From assembly GCF_011751865.2 (NCBI RefSeq), contig NZ_CP061770.1:1116001-1180000 (forward strand): 64,000 nucleotides of DNA, written 5' to 3'. Shown here piece by piece: positions 43,672 to 52,373 of the stretch. Source of the stretch: Salinibacterium sp. ZJ70 (GTDB taxonomy: Bacteria > Actinomycetota > Actinomycetes > Actinomycetales > Microbacteriaceae). How positions within the stretch are numbered: the stretch's first letter is position 1; the number at the start of each line of letters is the position of its first letter. Below the pieces are notes generated by a model. It did no database searches. It saw only the letters and a list, made by a program, of their open reading frames with translations, and was not told the origin of the DNA. A program made the translations under genes and the position numbers.

Positions 43672-44387
43672 TGGCGCCCGCTTCCGCTCCCGACGGTCAC
43701 GTCGAGCTGCCGGAGGCGGTGCGGACTCGCTCCCCGCGCGCACAGGCGGTCTGGCGCAATGAGCTCGGCGGAGTCACCTTCCGCGATGCGGATCGGTACC
43801 TCAAGTGGAACCCGCAGAGCACCGGCATCTCGCTCGCCGACGAGGTCGCGCGGATGCGGTGGGCCGCGTCGTTCCATCCCGTTCCCGAGGTCGTGGAGTT
43901 CGCTCCTGCCGCTCAGGGCGAGCTGCTCGTCACGCGCGCGCTGCCGGGCGAGGGCGCGGTGACACCGCGGTGGCTCGCGGAGCCCCGCATCGCTGTCCGC
44001 GCGATCGGCGAAGGACTGCGTGCGCTGCATGAGGGAATCCCACGCGACGACTGCCCCTTCGACTGGTCGGTGGAGGCACGGCTCGCGCGGCTCTCGGATG
44101 CGGAGCGCGCGGCCCTCGGCGATGTGCCCCCCGTCGACGTCCTCGTCGTGTGCCACGGTGACGCCTGCGCGCCGAACACCGTCATCGCCGACGACGGCGG
44201 CTGGGCAGGGCACGTCGACCTCGGTGCGCTCGGGCTCGCCGACCGCTGGGCGGATCTCGCGGTGGCGAGCATGAGCCTCGACTGGAACTACGGCCCGGGC
44301 TGGCAGGACGAGCTCTTCGCCGCGTACGGTGTGCGCCCCGACGCGGAGCGGATCCGCTTCTACCGAGGGCTCTGGGACGCCAACTGA
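43671..44387 (+). CDS. Aminoglycoside 3'-phosphotransferase-like kinase
   Basis: A 238-residue kinase with the APH(3')-type active site: VVCHGDACAPNTVIA (catalytic Asp and Asn) and then GHVDLGALGLADRWADLAVA (metal-binding Asp and the family's ADR-DLA block). True APH(3') enzymes phosphorylate kanamycin and neomycin. This one is about 25 residues shorter at the N terminus and sits in a housekeeping operon, so it may act on another substrate or give intrinsic resistance. It starts one base within the rsmE stop (TGATG). Its last 28 bp overlap the convergent VanZ/RDD gene. Confidence 0.82.
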   Translation: MAPASAPDGHVELPEAVRTRSPRAQAVWRNELGGVTFRDADRYLKWNPQSTGISLADEVARMRWAASFHPVPEVVEFAPAAQGELLVTRALPGEGAVTPRWLAEPRIAVRAIGEGLRALHEGIPRDDCPFDWSVEARLARLSDAERAALGDVPPVDVLVVCHGDACAPNTVIADDGGWAGHVDLGALGLADRWADLAVASMSLDWNYGPGWQDELFAAYGVRPDAERIRFYRGLWDAN

Positions 44388-45412
44388 GGTTCGTCCGCGC
44401 TGGAGGGCGCTCCGCCCAGCCGGATGTCCATGCCCGCAATGCTCGACGCGAGCCCTCGATGCTGCGGCGTCCGCCACGCGACGACGAGCGACGCGACGAT
44501 GAACCCGAACGCCGTGAGCGATCCCCAGCCTTCGGGCAGCGCTGAGACGAGCTGGAAGCCGCCGATTCCCGCGAGGTAGCGCACGGTGCGGCGTACGACG
44601 ACCGCCCGCGGCGCGTCGACGCCGGCGATGTTGACGGCGGACTCGCCCGGAGATGTTCCCGTCGCGACGACGAGGGCGCCGATCATCACGAAGGCGGTGA
44701 TTCCTCCGACCCACGCAGAGAGGGTGTAGTCGATCGCCGTGCGCTCGACCTCCCACAGGTACACCTGCACGGCGTTCGCGGCGGTCGTGACGACCGATGC
44801 GGTCGTCCAGGCGACGATCGCATCGCACGCCATGCCGACGAGGCGTCGCGACAGCGCGATCCGATCCGCCGCACTCGGGCGGCGGGGGGCGCGACGCAGG
44901 AAGGGGATGGCGACGAGCGAGCCGAGGAGTGCGCCCGCGGTGTTCGTGAGCAGGTCGCCTGTGTCGAAGAACCGGTACGCGCACGGCAGCGCACCCCACA
45001 CCCCGGTGAGCTGCGTGAACTCCACCCCGAGCGAGAGCACGAGTCCGCTCGCCGTCGCCACCAGCCAGCCGCGACGCCAGAGCGCCCGCACGAGGAACCC
45101 CCACGGCACGAAGAGCGCCACGTTGAGCACGAGCTGCTCGACAGCGGCGCGGCCGTCGGTGAGCACGTCCCGGAATCCCTGCAGCGGATCCAGCACGACA
45201 CCCGCGCACCGGTACCCGTCGTCGGGCAGCGGCAGCAGGGTGTACGCCCACATGCCGAGCACCCACAGCAGCAGCGCGAGCCACGCGACGGTGCGACCCG
45301 GAGTCAGCCCGCCACGACGGCGATAGCTGACGGCGATGAACGGGATGAGCAGCGCGAATGCCGCGACGAATCCGACACCGAGGGCGAGGAGTCCGGGAGT
45401 GAAGCGATCCAC
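44360..45412 (-). CDS. VanZ/RDD membrane protein
   Basis: A 350-residue polytopic membrane protein in two parts. The N-terminal half is VanZ-like: YTLLPLPDD, NVALFVPWGFLVR and GVEFTQL with a conserved acidic turn. The C-terminal half is RDD-like: SRRLVGMACDAIV, then TSPGESAVNIAGVD and RRTVRYLA. VanZ homologues can raise glycopeptide tolerance, and RDD proteins are possible ion exporters; neither role is shown here. The GTG at 45412 follows GAGGGA directly, so the start is uncertain; the open frame further upstream is antisense to the HIT and phoH genes and is not coding. Confidence 0.85.
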   Translation of the reverse strand: MDRFTPGLLALGVGFVAAFALLIPFIAVSYRRRGGLTPGRTVAWLALLLWVLGMWAYTLLPLPDDGYRCAGVVLDPLQGFRDVLTDGRAAVEQLVLNVALFVPWGFLVRALWRRGWLVATASGLVLSLGVEFTQLTGVWGALPCAYRFFDTGDLLTNTAGALLGSLVAIPFLRRAPRRPSAADRIALSRRLVGMACDAIVAWTTASVVTTAANAVQVYLWEVERTAIDYTLSAWVGGITAFVMIGALVVATGTSPGESAVNIAGVDAPRAVVVRRTVRYLAGIGGFQLVSALPEGWGSLTAFGFIVASLVVAWRTPQHRGLASSIAGMDIRLGGAPSSADEPQLASQSPR

Positions 45413-45451
45413 TCCCTCATCCAAGCAGAGCCAGCGACGGGCCTGCGCCCG

Positions 45452-45457
45452 TAGAAT
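45452..45457 (+). promoter_or_regulatory. Leaderless -10 element of the HIT-era operon
   Basis: TAGAAT followed by 6 nt (GGACGG) and the ATG at 45464. One of the best matches to the window-wide pattern. Confidence 0.6.
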
Positions 45458-45463
45458 GGACGG

Positions 45464-45811
45464 ATGACGGACACGCCTACGATCTTCGAGCGCATCATCG
45501 CGCGCGAGATCCCCGCCAGCATCGTCTTCGAAGACGACACGGTCATCGCGTTCCACGACATCTCGCCGCAGGCGCCGGTGCATCTGCTCGTCGTGCCGAA
45601 GACGGCCGACTACCCGGATGTCACGGCGCTCGCCGCAGGTGACCCGGCGCTCCTCGCGCACCTCGTCGAGGTGGCGTCGCAGCTCGCCGACGAGTTCTCC
45701 GATGGCGACTTCCGACTGGTCTTCAACACGGGTGCCGGCGCCGGACAGACGGTATTCCACGTGCACGCCCACGTGCTCGCGGGAGGACTCGCGGAAGGCA
45801 CTCTTGGCTGA
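45464..45811 (+). CDS. HIT-family nucleotide-binding protein (HinT-like)
   Basis: A 115-residue histidine-triad protein; HinT members hydrolyse purine nucleoside phosphoramidates such as AMP-lysine. The active-site motif is HVHAHVLAG near the C terminus, and IFERIIAREIPASIVFEDD is the usual N terminus. Leaderless start at 45464. First gene of HIT-phoH-ybeY-CNNM-era. Its last 8 bp overlap phoH. Confidence 0.94.
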   Translation: MTDTPTIFERIIAREIPASIVFEDDTVIAFHDISPQAPVHLLVVPKTADYPDVTALAAGDPALLAHLVEVASQLADEFSDGDFRLVFNTGAGAGQTVFHVHAHVLAGGLAEGTLG

Positions 45812-46880
45812 CGATATCCCCGGATTCCCCGCCGACGGCACGCCCCTGACGCGCGTCGAGGTCGAGGTCGACGGCGTCGCCATGGTTCGACTCCTCGGTC
45901 CGCAGGACCGCCTGCTGACGACCCTCGAGCGCCAGTACCCCGAGGTGACCGTGCATGTGCGCGGCAACGTCGTGAGCCTCGAAGGCCCGGAGGCCCCCGT
46001 GCAGGCTGCGCGGCGCCTCATCGACGAGCTCACCGAGCTGGTGCGCAAGGGCGTCGATCTCGGCCCCGCTGAGGTCGCGACCTCGCGGCGCATCCTGGAC
46101 AGCGGCGGGGCACCGGGTGACGTGCTCGGCCAGGCGATCCTCACCTCACGCGGCAAGGCGATCCGTCCGAAGACCCTCGGGCAGAAGGAGTACGTCGACG
46201 CGATCGACGAGTTCACGATCACCTTCGGCATCGGCCCCGCAGGAACCGGCAAGACCTATCTCGCGATGGCGAAGGCCGTGCAGGCGCTGCAGCGCAAAGA
46301 GGTCGACCGCATCATCCTCAGCCGCCCTGCGATCGAAGCGGGCGAGCGCCTCGGGTTCCTGCCCGGCACCCTCACCGACAAGATCGACCCGTACCTGCGG
46401 CCGCTCTACGACGCGCTGGGCGAGATGATGGATCCGGAGCTCGTGCCGAAGCTGCTCGCGTCGGGAACCGTCGAGGTCGCGCCGCTCGCCTACATGCGCG
46501 GTCGCACGCTCAACAACTCGTTCGTCGTGCTCGACGAGGCGCAGAACACGACGCCCGAGCAGATGAAGATGTTCCTCACGCGTCTCGGGTTCGGCACGAA
46601 GATGGTCGTCACGGGCGACATCACGCAGATCGACCTCCCCGCAGGTGCGTCGGGGCTGCAGCTCGTGACGCGCGTGCTCGACGGGGTCGACGACATCCAC
46701 TTCGCGCGGCTCACGAGCGATGATGTCGTGCGCCACTCGCTCGTCGGCCGCATCGTCGACGCCTACACGAAGTACGACGCCGAGAAGCAGGCGCGCGCAC
46801 ACGAACGGCGCGAAGCCGCCGAGTTCGCGAATCGCGCCGAACGCCGCAGAGGCATGAACAAGGGCATGGGGAAGAGATAG
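45804..46880 (+). CDS. PhoH-family ATPase
   Basis: A 358-residue predicted RNA-associated ATPase. The N-terminal KH-like part contains [14 protein letters not shown]; the ATPase has Walker A in [13 protein letters not shown], Walker B in FVVLDEAQN and the family segment [10 protein letters not shown]. The start is TTG at 45804, inside the HIT gene, with GGAAGG five bases before it. The frame is open far upstream, but that part is antisense shadow of HIT. Linked to ybeY and era, it probably belongs to ribosome/rRNA metabolism. Confidence 0.93.
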   Translation: MADDIPGFPADGTPLTRVEVEVDGVAMVRLLGPQDRLLTTLERQYPEVTVHVRGNVVSLEGPEAPVQAARRLIDELTELVRKGVDLGPAEVATSRRILDSGGAPGDVLGQAILTSRGKAIRPKTLGQKEYVDAIDEFTITFGIGPAGTGKTYLAMAKAVQALQRKEVDRIILSRPAIEAGERLGFLPGTLTDKIDPYLRPLYDALGEMMDPELVPKLLASGTVEVAPLAYMRGRTLNNSFVVLDEAQNTTPEQMKMFLTRLGFGTKMVVTGDITQIDLPAGASGLQLVTRVLDGVDDIHFARLTSDDVVRHSLVGRIVDAYTKYDAEKQARAHERREAAEFANRAERRRGMNKGMGKR

Positions 46881-46882
46881 CG

Positions 46883-47344
46883 ATGTCGATCGAGATCAAC
46901 AACGAATCGGGCGTGGAGGTCGATGAGGCGGCCCTCGTGCGGCTCTCGGCGTTCGCGCTCGACTACATGCGCGTGCATCCGGATGCCGACCTCGCGATCG
47001 TCCTCGTCGACGAGGCCGCGATGGAGCAGCTGCACGTGCAGTGGATGGATGAGCCGGGCCCCACCGACGTGCTGAGCTTCCCGATGGACGAGCTGCGCCC
47101 CGGCACGGATGACGAGGTGACGCCCGCAGGTCTCCTCGGCGACATCGTGCTGTGCCCGCAGGTCGCGATCGAGCAGGCGAAGACCGCTGGGCACTCCACC
47201 CAGGACGAGCTGCAGCTGCTCACCGCACACGGCATCCTCCACCTGCTCGGGTTCGACCATGCCGAGCCCGACGAGGAGAAGGAGATGTTCGGGCTGCAGC
47301 GCGACATCCTCGTGGGCTACGCCCACACCCAGCGCGGCGGGTGA
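46883..47344 (+). CDS. ybeY: Endoribonuclease YbeY
   Basis: A 153-residue metal-dependent RNase used in 16S rRNA 3'-end maturation and ribosome quality control. The zinc-binding [11 protein letters not shown] carries the three histidines, and [11 protein letters not shown] is the other family signature. It starts 3 bp after the phoH stop. Its position between phoH and era is the common bacterial order for these ribosome-maturation genes. Confidence 0.96.
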   Translation: MSIEINNESGVEVDEAALVRLSAFALDYMRVHPDADLAIVLVDEAAMEQLHVQWMDEPGPTDVLSFPMDELRPGTDDEVTPAGLLGDIVLCPQVAIEQAKTAGHSTQDELQLLTAHGILHLLGFDHAEPDEEKEMFGLQRDILVGYAHTQRGG

Positions 47345-47350
47345 TCCGCG

Positions 47351-48649
47351 ATGCTCGGATGGTTCATCGCCGTCGCCGTCGCGGCCGTCGCGTTCGGGGG
47401 TCTGCTGGCTGCCGTCGACTCGGCGCTCTCGGTGCTCTCGCGCTCCGATCTCATCGATCTCGCCGCGCACCGTCGCGCGAAGAAGTCGCTGCTGGCGATC
47501 GCGGGTGAGGTGGGTGCACACGTCACCGCCGTCAACTTCATGCGCGTCGTCTCGGAGTCGTTCGCCGCGGTGCTCGTGACGCTCGCGTTCGCCGAGGTGT
47601 TCGACCAGTGGTGGTGGGTGCTGCTCGCGAGCGCCGTCGTCATGACCTGCACCTCGTTCGTGCTCGTCGGCTCGAGCCCGCGCAGCGTCGGCCGCGCCCA
47701 CGCGAAGGGCATCGTGTCGTTCGCAGCGCTCATCGTGCGCGCCATCCGGGTGCTGCTCGGGCCTGTCGCCGCGGGGCTCGTGGCGCTCGGCAACCGCGTC
47801 ACGCCCGGCCGCCCGAAGACGGCTGTCTCGTTCTCGAGCGAGGAGCAGCTGCTCTCGATGGTCGACGAGGCCACGGAGCTCGACATGCTCGAAGAGGACG
47901 ACCGCGAGCTCATCCACTCGATCTTCGAGTGGGGCGACACGGTCGTGCGCGAGGTCATGGTGCCGCGCACCGACATGGTGACCCTCGACGCCGACAGCTC
48001 GATCGGCGCAGCCCTCGGACTGTTCTTCCGCACCGGAGTCTCGCGCATCCCCGTCATCGGCCGCGACGCCGATGAGGTGCTCGGTGTGCTCTACCTGCGC
48101 GATATCGCGCGCCTCAGCTACGAGCAGCCGCTCGACGCCGCCTCGACGACCGTCAAGGATCTCACGCGCCCCGCGTCGTTCATCCCCGAATCGAAGAAAG
48201 CCGACGACACGCTGCGCCAGATGCAGCGCGACTCGATGCACCTCGCGATGGTCGTCGACGAGTACGGGGGCATCGCAGGCCTCGTGACGCTCGAGGATCT
48301 CATCGAGGAGCTCGTGGGCGACATCTCGGACGAGTACGACCGCGACATCGACGAGGTCAAGGAGCTCGGTGAGGGGCTGTTCCGCGTGAGCTCGCGCCTC
48401 TCGGTCGACGAGCTCGGCGATCTGTTCGGCCTGCAGATCGAAGACGACGAGGTCGACACCGTGGGCGGTCTGCTCGCGAAGGGGCTCGGTCGTCTGCCGG
48501 TCGTGGGGTCGAGCACGCGCATCTACGGTCTGGTGCTCACCGCCGATCGCACCGAAGGCCGCCGCAAACAGGTCACGACCGTGCTCGTCGAGCGAGACGC
48601 CTCGCTCGCGGGTATGCAGGAGGCGCTCGCCTCCGGGGAAGAGGAATGA
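47351..48649 (+). CDS. CNNM/CBS-domain membrane transporter (hemolysin C-like)
   Basis: A 432-residue membrane protein of the CNNM/CorC family, implicated in magnesium or cobalt efflux. It has an N-terminal transmembrane DUF21 domain (to about residue 150), a CBS pair (VMVPRTDMVTLD, then VVDEYGGIAGLVTLEDLIEELVGDI as the second CBS block), and a C-terminal CorC-type domain (LSVDELGDLFGLQIEDDEVDT). The name hemolysin is historical. It sits in the usual slot between ybeY and era. Its stop overlaps the era start. Confidence 0.93.
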   Translation: MLGWFIAVAVAAVAFGGLLAAVDSALSVLSRSDLIDLAAHRRAKKSLLAIAGEVGAHVTAVNFMRVVSESFAAVLVTLAFAEVFDQWWWVLLASAVVMTCTSFVLVGSSPRSVGRAHAKGIVSFAALIVRAIRVLLGPVAAGLVALGNRVTPGRPKTAVSFSSEEQLLSMVDEATELDMLEEDDRELIHSIFEWGDTVVREVMVPRTDMVTLDADSSIGAALGLFFRTGVSRIPVIGRDADEVLGVLYLRDIARLSYEQPLDAASTTVKDLTRPASFIPESKKADDTLRQMQRDSMHLAMVVDEYGGIAGLVTLEDLIEELVGDISDEYDRDIDEVKELGEGLFRVSSRLSVDELGDLFGLQIEDDEVDTVGGLLAKGLGRLPVVGSSTRIYGLVLTADRTEGRRKQVTTVLVERDASLAGMQEALASGEEE

Positions 48650-49542
48650 TGTCCAAGCAGTTCCGGGCGGGCTTCGCCACCTTCGTGGGGCGTCCGAACG
48701 TCGGAAAGTCGACGCTCACGAACGCCCTCGTGGGCGAGAAGGTCGCGATCACGTCGGCGAAGCCTCAGACCACGCGCACCGCGATCCGCGGCATCGTGCA
48801 CCGCGAGGACGGCCAGCTCATCATCGTGGACACGCCCGGCATCCACCGGCCCCGCACGCTGCTCGGCGAACGGCTCAATGATGTCGTGGCGGGCATCCTG
48901 GGCGACGTCGACGTCATCGGATTCTGCATCCCGGCGGACGAGAAGATCGGCCCCGGCGACCGCTTCATCAACGAACAGCTCGACAAGTTCCCGCGGGCGA
49001 AGAAGATCGCGATCGTCACCAAGGTCGACAAGGCGTCGCGCCCGGCCGTCGCCGAGCAGCTGCTCGCGATCAGCGAGCTGCGCGAATGGGACGACATCAT
49101 CCCGGTGTCGTCGCTCCAGGGCATCCAGCTCGACACGCTCGTGTCGCAGCTCATCGCGCTCATGCCCGAGTCGCCGCCGCTGTACCCGGATGACGCTGTC
49201 ACCGATGAGACCCTGGAGCACCGGATCTCGGAGCTCATCCGCGAGGCTGCCCTCGAGGGCGTCTCCGACGAGCTGCCGCACTCGATCGCCGTCACCCTCG
49301 ACGACATGGTCGACCGCGAGGACTCCGACATCGTCGACGTGTACGCCAACATCTGGGTCGAGCGCGACAGCCAGAAGGGCATCATCATCGGCAAGGGCGG
49401 ATCGCGTCTCAAGGAGGTCGGAGCGACCGCGCGTGCGGGCATCGAGCCGCTCGTCGGCAAGCGCATCTACCTCAGCCTGCGCGTCAAGGTCGCACCCAAC
49501 TGGCAGCGCGACCCCAAGTACCTGCGCCGTCTCGGCTTCTAG
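48646..49542 (+). CDS. era: GTPase Era
   Basis: A 298-residue GTPase that binds 16S rRNA and checkpoints 30S assembly. G motifs are GRPNVGKST, DTPGIHRPR and TKVDKAS; the C-terminal KH domain includes VERDSQKGIIIGKGGSRLKE and ends LRVKVAPNWQRDPKYLRRLGF. ATG 48646 overlaps the stop of the transporter gene; ATG 48649 is equally possible, with GAGGA just upstream. Last gene of the operon. Confidence 0.97.
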   Translation: MMSKQFRAGFATFVGRPNVGKSTLTNALVGEKVAITSAKPQTTRTAIRGIVHREDGQLIIVDTPGIHRPRTLLGERLNDVVAGILGDVDVIGFCIPADEKIGPGDRFINEQLDKFPRAKKIAIVTKVDKASRPAVAEQLLAISELREWDDIIPVSSLQGIQLDTLVSQLIALMPESPPLYPDDAVTDETLEHRISELIREAALEGVSDELPHSIAVTLDDMVDREDSDIVDVYANIWVERDSQKGIIIGKGGSRLKEVGATARAGIEPLVGKRIYLSLRVKVAPNWQRDPKYLRRLGF

Positions 49543-49548
49543 ATGGAG

Positions 49549-49564
49549 GGCGGATACATCCGCC
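49549..49564. promoter_or_regulatory. Inverted repeat upstream of the sensor kinase gene
   Basis: GGCGGAT-AC-ATCCGCC, a perfect 7-bp inverted repeat centred about 49 bp before the kinase start codon. A GGCGGAT half-site also lies upstream of the ABC transporter genes (51518-51524). A candidate response-regulator site. Confidence 0.4.
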
Positions 49565-49592
49565 GACGGATGCGCTCGGCCCCCGCGGGCCG

Positions 49593-49598
49593 TAGCGT
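49593..49598 (+). promoter_or_regulatory. Putative leaderless -10 element of the sensor kinase gene
   Basis: TAGCGT, 7 nt before the ATG at 49606. The same hexamer with the same spacing precedes the ABC ATPase gene. Confidence 0.5.
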
Positions 49599-49605
49599 GA
49601 CCAGC

Positions 49606-50838
49606 ATGTGGAGGAGACTGACGCCCGCGCAGCTCGGCGTCGACATCCTCATCGCGGTGGGGTTCTTCCTGCTTCTGCTGCTTTCCACGTGGCAGGTGGG
49701 CAGGTGGGCGCTGCTCGTCCTCGCGGGCTTCACGGTCGCGCTCGCTCTGCGCCGGGTCGCGCCGGGAGTCGCACTCGCGGTGGGCTGGCTGGTTGCGATC
49801 GTGCAGATGCTGCTCGGTGTGCTGCCGAACCCGGCGAACGTCGTCGTCTTCGTGCTCGTCTACACCGCCGCGGCCTACGGATCGTCGCTCACCCGCTGGG
49901 CGGCATTCGCGTCGTCGTTCGTCGCGCCCATCACCATCACCCTCTACGTGCTCGCCGATGAGGGCTTCGGCCAGCTCGACATGTGCCTCACCTTCCAGTA
50001 CCAGTACTGCGCGAGCTATGTTCCAGATCTCGCCGGTCGGGCGGTGGGCTGGTTCGTCGCGTTCGCGTTCGCGTTCCTGCTCGCCTGGACGATCGGCCAG
50101 CTCGTGCGCACGCGCAATCGCGCGCGGGCGAACAAGGCGGCGATGATCGTCGCCGAGCAGGAGGTGGTGGCCGAGCAGGAGCGCACCCGCATCGCGCGCG
50201 ACATGCACGACGTCGTCGCCCACTCGCTCGCCGTGATCGTGGCGCAGGCCGACGGAGGCCGCTACGCGTCGCGCGTCGACCCCGTCGCCGCGGAGGAGTC
50301 GCTTGCGACGATCGCCGCCACCGCACGCGAGGCGCTGGGCGATGTGCGTGTGCTTCTCGCCCAGCTGCGTTACAGCCAGGAGGATGGCCCGCAGCCGACC
50401 CTCGGCGACCTCGACCGGCTGTTTGCGGGAATGCGTGCGGCCGGGCTCCAGGTCGAGCGTGAGGAGACGGGCACCCGGCCTGTGCTCGGCGCCGCGCAGC
50501 AGATCGCGATCTACCGCATCGTGCAGGAGTCGCTCACGAACGCCCTGCGCCACGCCGACACCGCACGCGAGGTGCTCGTGCGCATGGCGTGGGCCGAGCA
50601 CGGCCTCGACCTCACCATCCAGAGCCACCTGCCTGACGTGCGCACGCGCACCGGCATGATCCCCGTCGCGGGAGCCTCGACCGGTCACGGTCTCGCCGGC
50701 ATGACCGAGCGCGCCAACCTCGCGGGCGGCTGGCTGCGTGCCGCTGCCGTCGACGGGCGCTTCGTCGTGACCGCGTGGCTCCCGTCCATGCATGCCGTGT
50801 CGCCCACCGCCCTCACCGTGAAGGAACCAGCTGAATGA
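49606..50838 (+). CDS. Two-component sensor histidine kinase (NarL/DesK type)
   Basis: A 410-residue membrane kinase. Four or five transmembrane helices occupy residues 10-165 with little extracellular loop, then a HisKA_3 domain with phospho-acceptor His201 in RIARDMHDVVAHSLAV and a HATPase region (IVQESLTNALRHA, then GHGLAGMTERA). The sensing part looks intramembrane, as in kinases that watch the cell envelope. ATG 49606 follows TAGCGT by 7 nt; GTG 49597 and ATG 49543 are in frame but lack that support. Coupled to the response regulator by an ATGA overlap. Confidence 0.92.
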   Translation: MWRRLTPAQLGVDILIAVGFFLLLLLSTWQVGRWALLVLAGFTVALALRRVAPGVALAVGWLVAIVQMLLGVLPNPANVVVFVLVYTAAAYGSSLTRWAAFASSFVAPITITLYVLADEGFGQLDMCLTFQYQYCASYVPDLAGRAVGWFVAFAFAFLLAWTIGQLVRTRNRARANKAAMIVAEQEVVAEQERTRIARDMHDVVAHSLAVIVAQADGGRYASRVDPVAAEESLATIAATAREALGDVRVLLAQLRYSQEDGPQPTLGDLDRLFAGMRAAGLQVEREETGTRPVLGAAQQIAIYRIVQESLTNALRHADTAREVLVRMAWAEHGLDLTIQSHLPDVRTRTGMIPVAGASTGHGLAGMTERANLAGGWLRAAAVDGRFVVTAWLPSMHAVSPTALTVKEPAE

Positions 50839-51500
50839 CCGACCCCATCCGCGTCGCGCTCGTCGACGATCAGGCGCTCTTCCGCACCGGCATCCGGATG
50901 CTCATCAGCTCGCAGCACGATCTGGAGTTCGCGGGCGAGGCGGGCGATGGCGCCGAGGGGGTGGAGCTCGTGACGCGCGAGCAGCCGGATGTGGTGCTCA
51001 TGGACATCCGGATGCCGGTCATGGACGGCATCGAGTCGACGGAGCGCATCCTCGCGAAGGTCGCTCCGGGGGCGCAGGGTCCGCGCGTCATCGTGCTCAC
51101 GACCTTCGACCTCGACGAGGCGGCGACGCGCGCCATCCGTGCCGGTGCGAGCGGCTTCCTGCTGAAGGATGCGGACCCCGAGTTCCTGCTCGCCGCGATC
51201 CGCACCGTGCACGCGGGCACCGCCGTCATCGCGCCGAGCGCCACGCGCGAGCTCTTCGAGCACTTCGACTCCCGGGGTGGCGTCACGACCGCGCCCCCCG
51301 CGTTCGACACCCTCACGAGTCGCGAGCGCGACATCTTCCTGCTCGCCGGGCGAGGTCTCAGCAACAGCGAGATCGCCTCGAGCGAGTTCGTGAGCGAGGC
51401 GACCGTGAAGACCCACATCTCGCGCATCCTCTCCAAGCTCGGTCTCCGCGATCGCGTGCAGCTCGTGGTCTACGCGTTCGAGCACCGGCTGATCGACTGA
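50835..51500 (+). CDS. LuxR/NarL-family response regulator
   Basis: A 221-residue regulator with a receiver domain (phospho-Asp57 in VVLMDIRMP; the acidic pair in LVDDQ) and a C-terminal LuxR-type helix-turn-helix (LTSRERDIFLLAGRGLSNSEIA and TVKTHISRILSKL). It should be phosphorylated by the kinase encoded just upstream. The adjoining ABC transporter, which carries a similar promoter, is the likely target along with its own operon. Confidence 0.94.
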   Translation: MTDPIRVALVDDQALFRTGIRMLISSQHDLEFAGEAGDGAEGVELVTREQPDVVLMDIRMPVMDGIESTERILAKVAPGAQGPRVIVLTTFDLDEAATRAIRAGASGFLLKDADPEFLLAAIRTVHAGTAVIAPSATRELFEHFDSRGGVTTAPPAFDTLTSRERDIFLLAGRGLSNSEIASSEFVSEATVKTHISRILSKLGLRDRVQLVVYAFEHRLID

Positions 51501-51517
51501 TCCGAGGTCATCCTTCA

Positions 51518-51524
51518 GGCGGAT
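51518..51524 (+). promoter_or_regulatory. GGCGGAT half-site upstream of the ABC transporter genes
   Basis: The same 7-mer as one arm of the inverted repeat before the kinase gene, centred about 61 bp upstream of the ATPase start codon. Possible response-regulator contact; a single half-site is weak evidence. Confidence 0.25.
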
Positions 51525-51568
51525 GAGGATGCGCCCCACGCCCGACGCGCTCGCGCAGCACTCGTCCG

Positions 51569-51574
51569 TAGCGT
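51569..51574 (+). promoter_or_regulatory. Putative leaderless -10 element of the ABC transporter operon
   Basis: TAGCGT, 7 nt before the ATG at 51582, identical to the element before the kinase gene. Confidence 0.5.
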
Positions 51575-51581
51575 CGAGAGC

Positions 51582-52373
51582 ATGGACCTCACCACGAGCA
51601 TCACCCCCATCGACTCCGCAGATGCGACCCCTGCCTCGCTCGTCGCGCGCGTCGAGAGTCTCACCAAGAGCTACGGCGCGCACGGCGCCCGCGTCGACGC
51701 GCTCACAGGCGTGACGCTCGGCATCCGCCGCGGCGAGTTCACCGCCATCATGGGACCGTCAGGCTCCGGCAAGTCGACGCTCATGCACATCATGGCCGGC
51801 CTCGACGCGCCGACCAGCGGACGGGTGTGGCTCGGCGACACCGAGATCGGCGGGATGCGCGACGATGAGCTCACGCTGCTGCGCCGCCGCCGCATCGGCT
51901 TCGTCTTCCAGGCGTTCAATCTCGTGCCGACGCTCGATGTGGAAGGCAACCTGCTGCTGCCCTTCGAACTCGACGGCCGCACGCCGACGGTGAGCGAGCG
52001 CGAGTGGATCGACGAGCTGGAGTCCGTGCTCGGCCTCGACGCGCGGCTCGCGCATCGACCGCACGAGCTCTCCGGCGGGCAGCAGCAGCGCGTCGCGATC
52101 GCGCGTGCCCTCGTGACCCGCCCCGAGCTCGTCTTCGCGGATGAGCCGACCGGCAACCTCGACTCCCGCACGAGCCGCGAGGTGCTCGGGGTGCTCACCT
52201 CGGCCACCCGCAGCTACGGTCAGTCGATCGCCATGGTGACCCACGACCCGGTCGCCGCGAGCTACGCCGACCGCGTCGTGTTCCTCGCCGATGGGCGCGT
52301 CGTCGCCGATCGCACGGGCATGGACGCCTCGCAGATCGCCCAGTTCATGCTCGACCTCGACCTGGAGGCGTGA
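51582..52373 (+). CDS. ABC transporter ATP-binding protein (MacB/LolD type)
   Basis: A 263-residue ATPase of the MacB/LolD/FtsE group. Walker A is GPSGSGKST (Lys64), the signature is [15 protein letters not shown], Walker B is [14 protein letters not shown], and the switch His lies in MVTHD. These ATPases pair with a FtsX-like permease, here encoded immediately downstream, and typically export or sense antimicrobial peptides or lipids. Location behind a two-component system supports a self-protection module of the Bce/Vra kind, although that kinase family differs. Its stop overlaps the permease start. Confidence 0.94.
   Translation: MDLTTSITPIDSADATPASLVARVESLTKSYGAHGARVDALTGVTLGIRRGEFTAIMGPSGSGKSTLMHIMAGLDAPTSGRVWLGDTEIGGMRDDELTLLRRRRIGFVFQAFNLVPTLDVEGNLLLPFELDGRTPTVSEREWIDELESVLGLDARLAHRPHELSGGQQQRVAIARALVTRPELVFADEPTGNLDSRTSREVLGVLTSATRSYGQSIAMVTHDPVAASYADRVVFLADGRVVADRTGMDASQIAQFMLDLDLEA

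Noticed and set aside
43026..45284. 752-residue minus-strand frame across rsmE and the APH-like gene
   Set aside because: Low-complexity Arg/Ala composition and antisense to two clearly assigned enzymes.
45413..46252. Upstream extension of the VanZ/RDD frame
   Set aside because: It is antisense to HIT and phoH and shows no family character; the protein begins near 45412.
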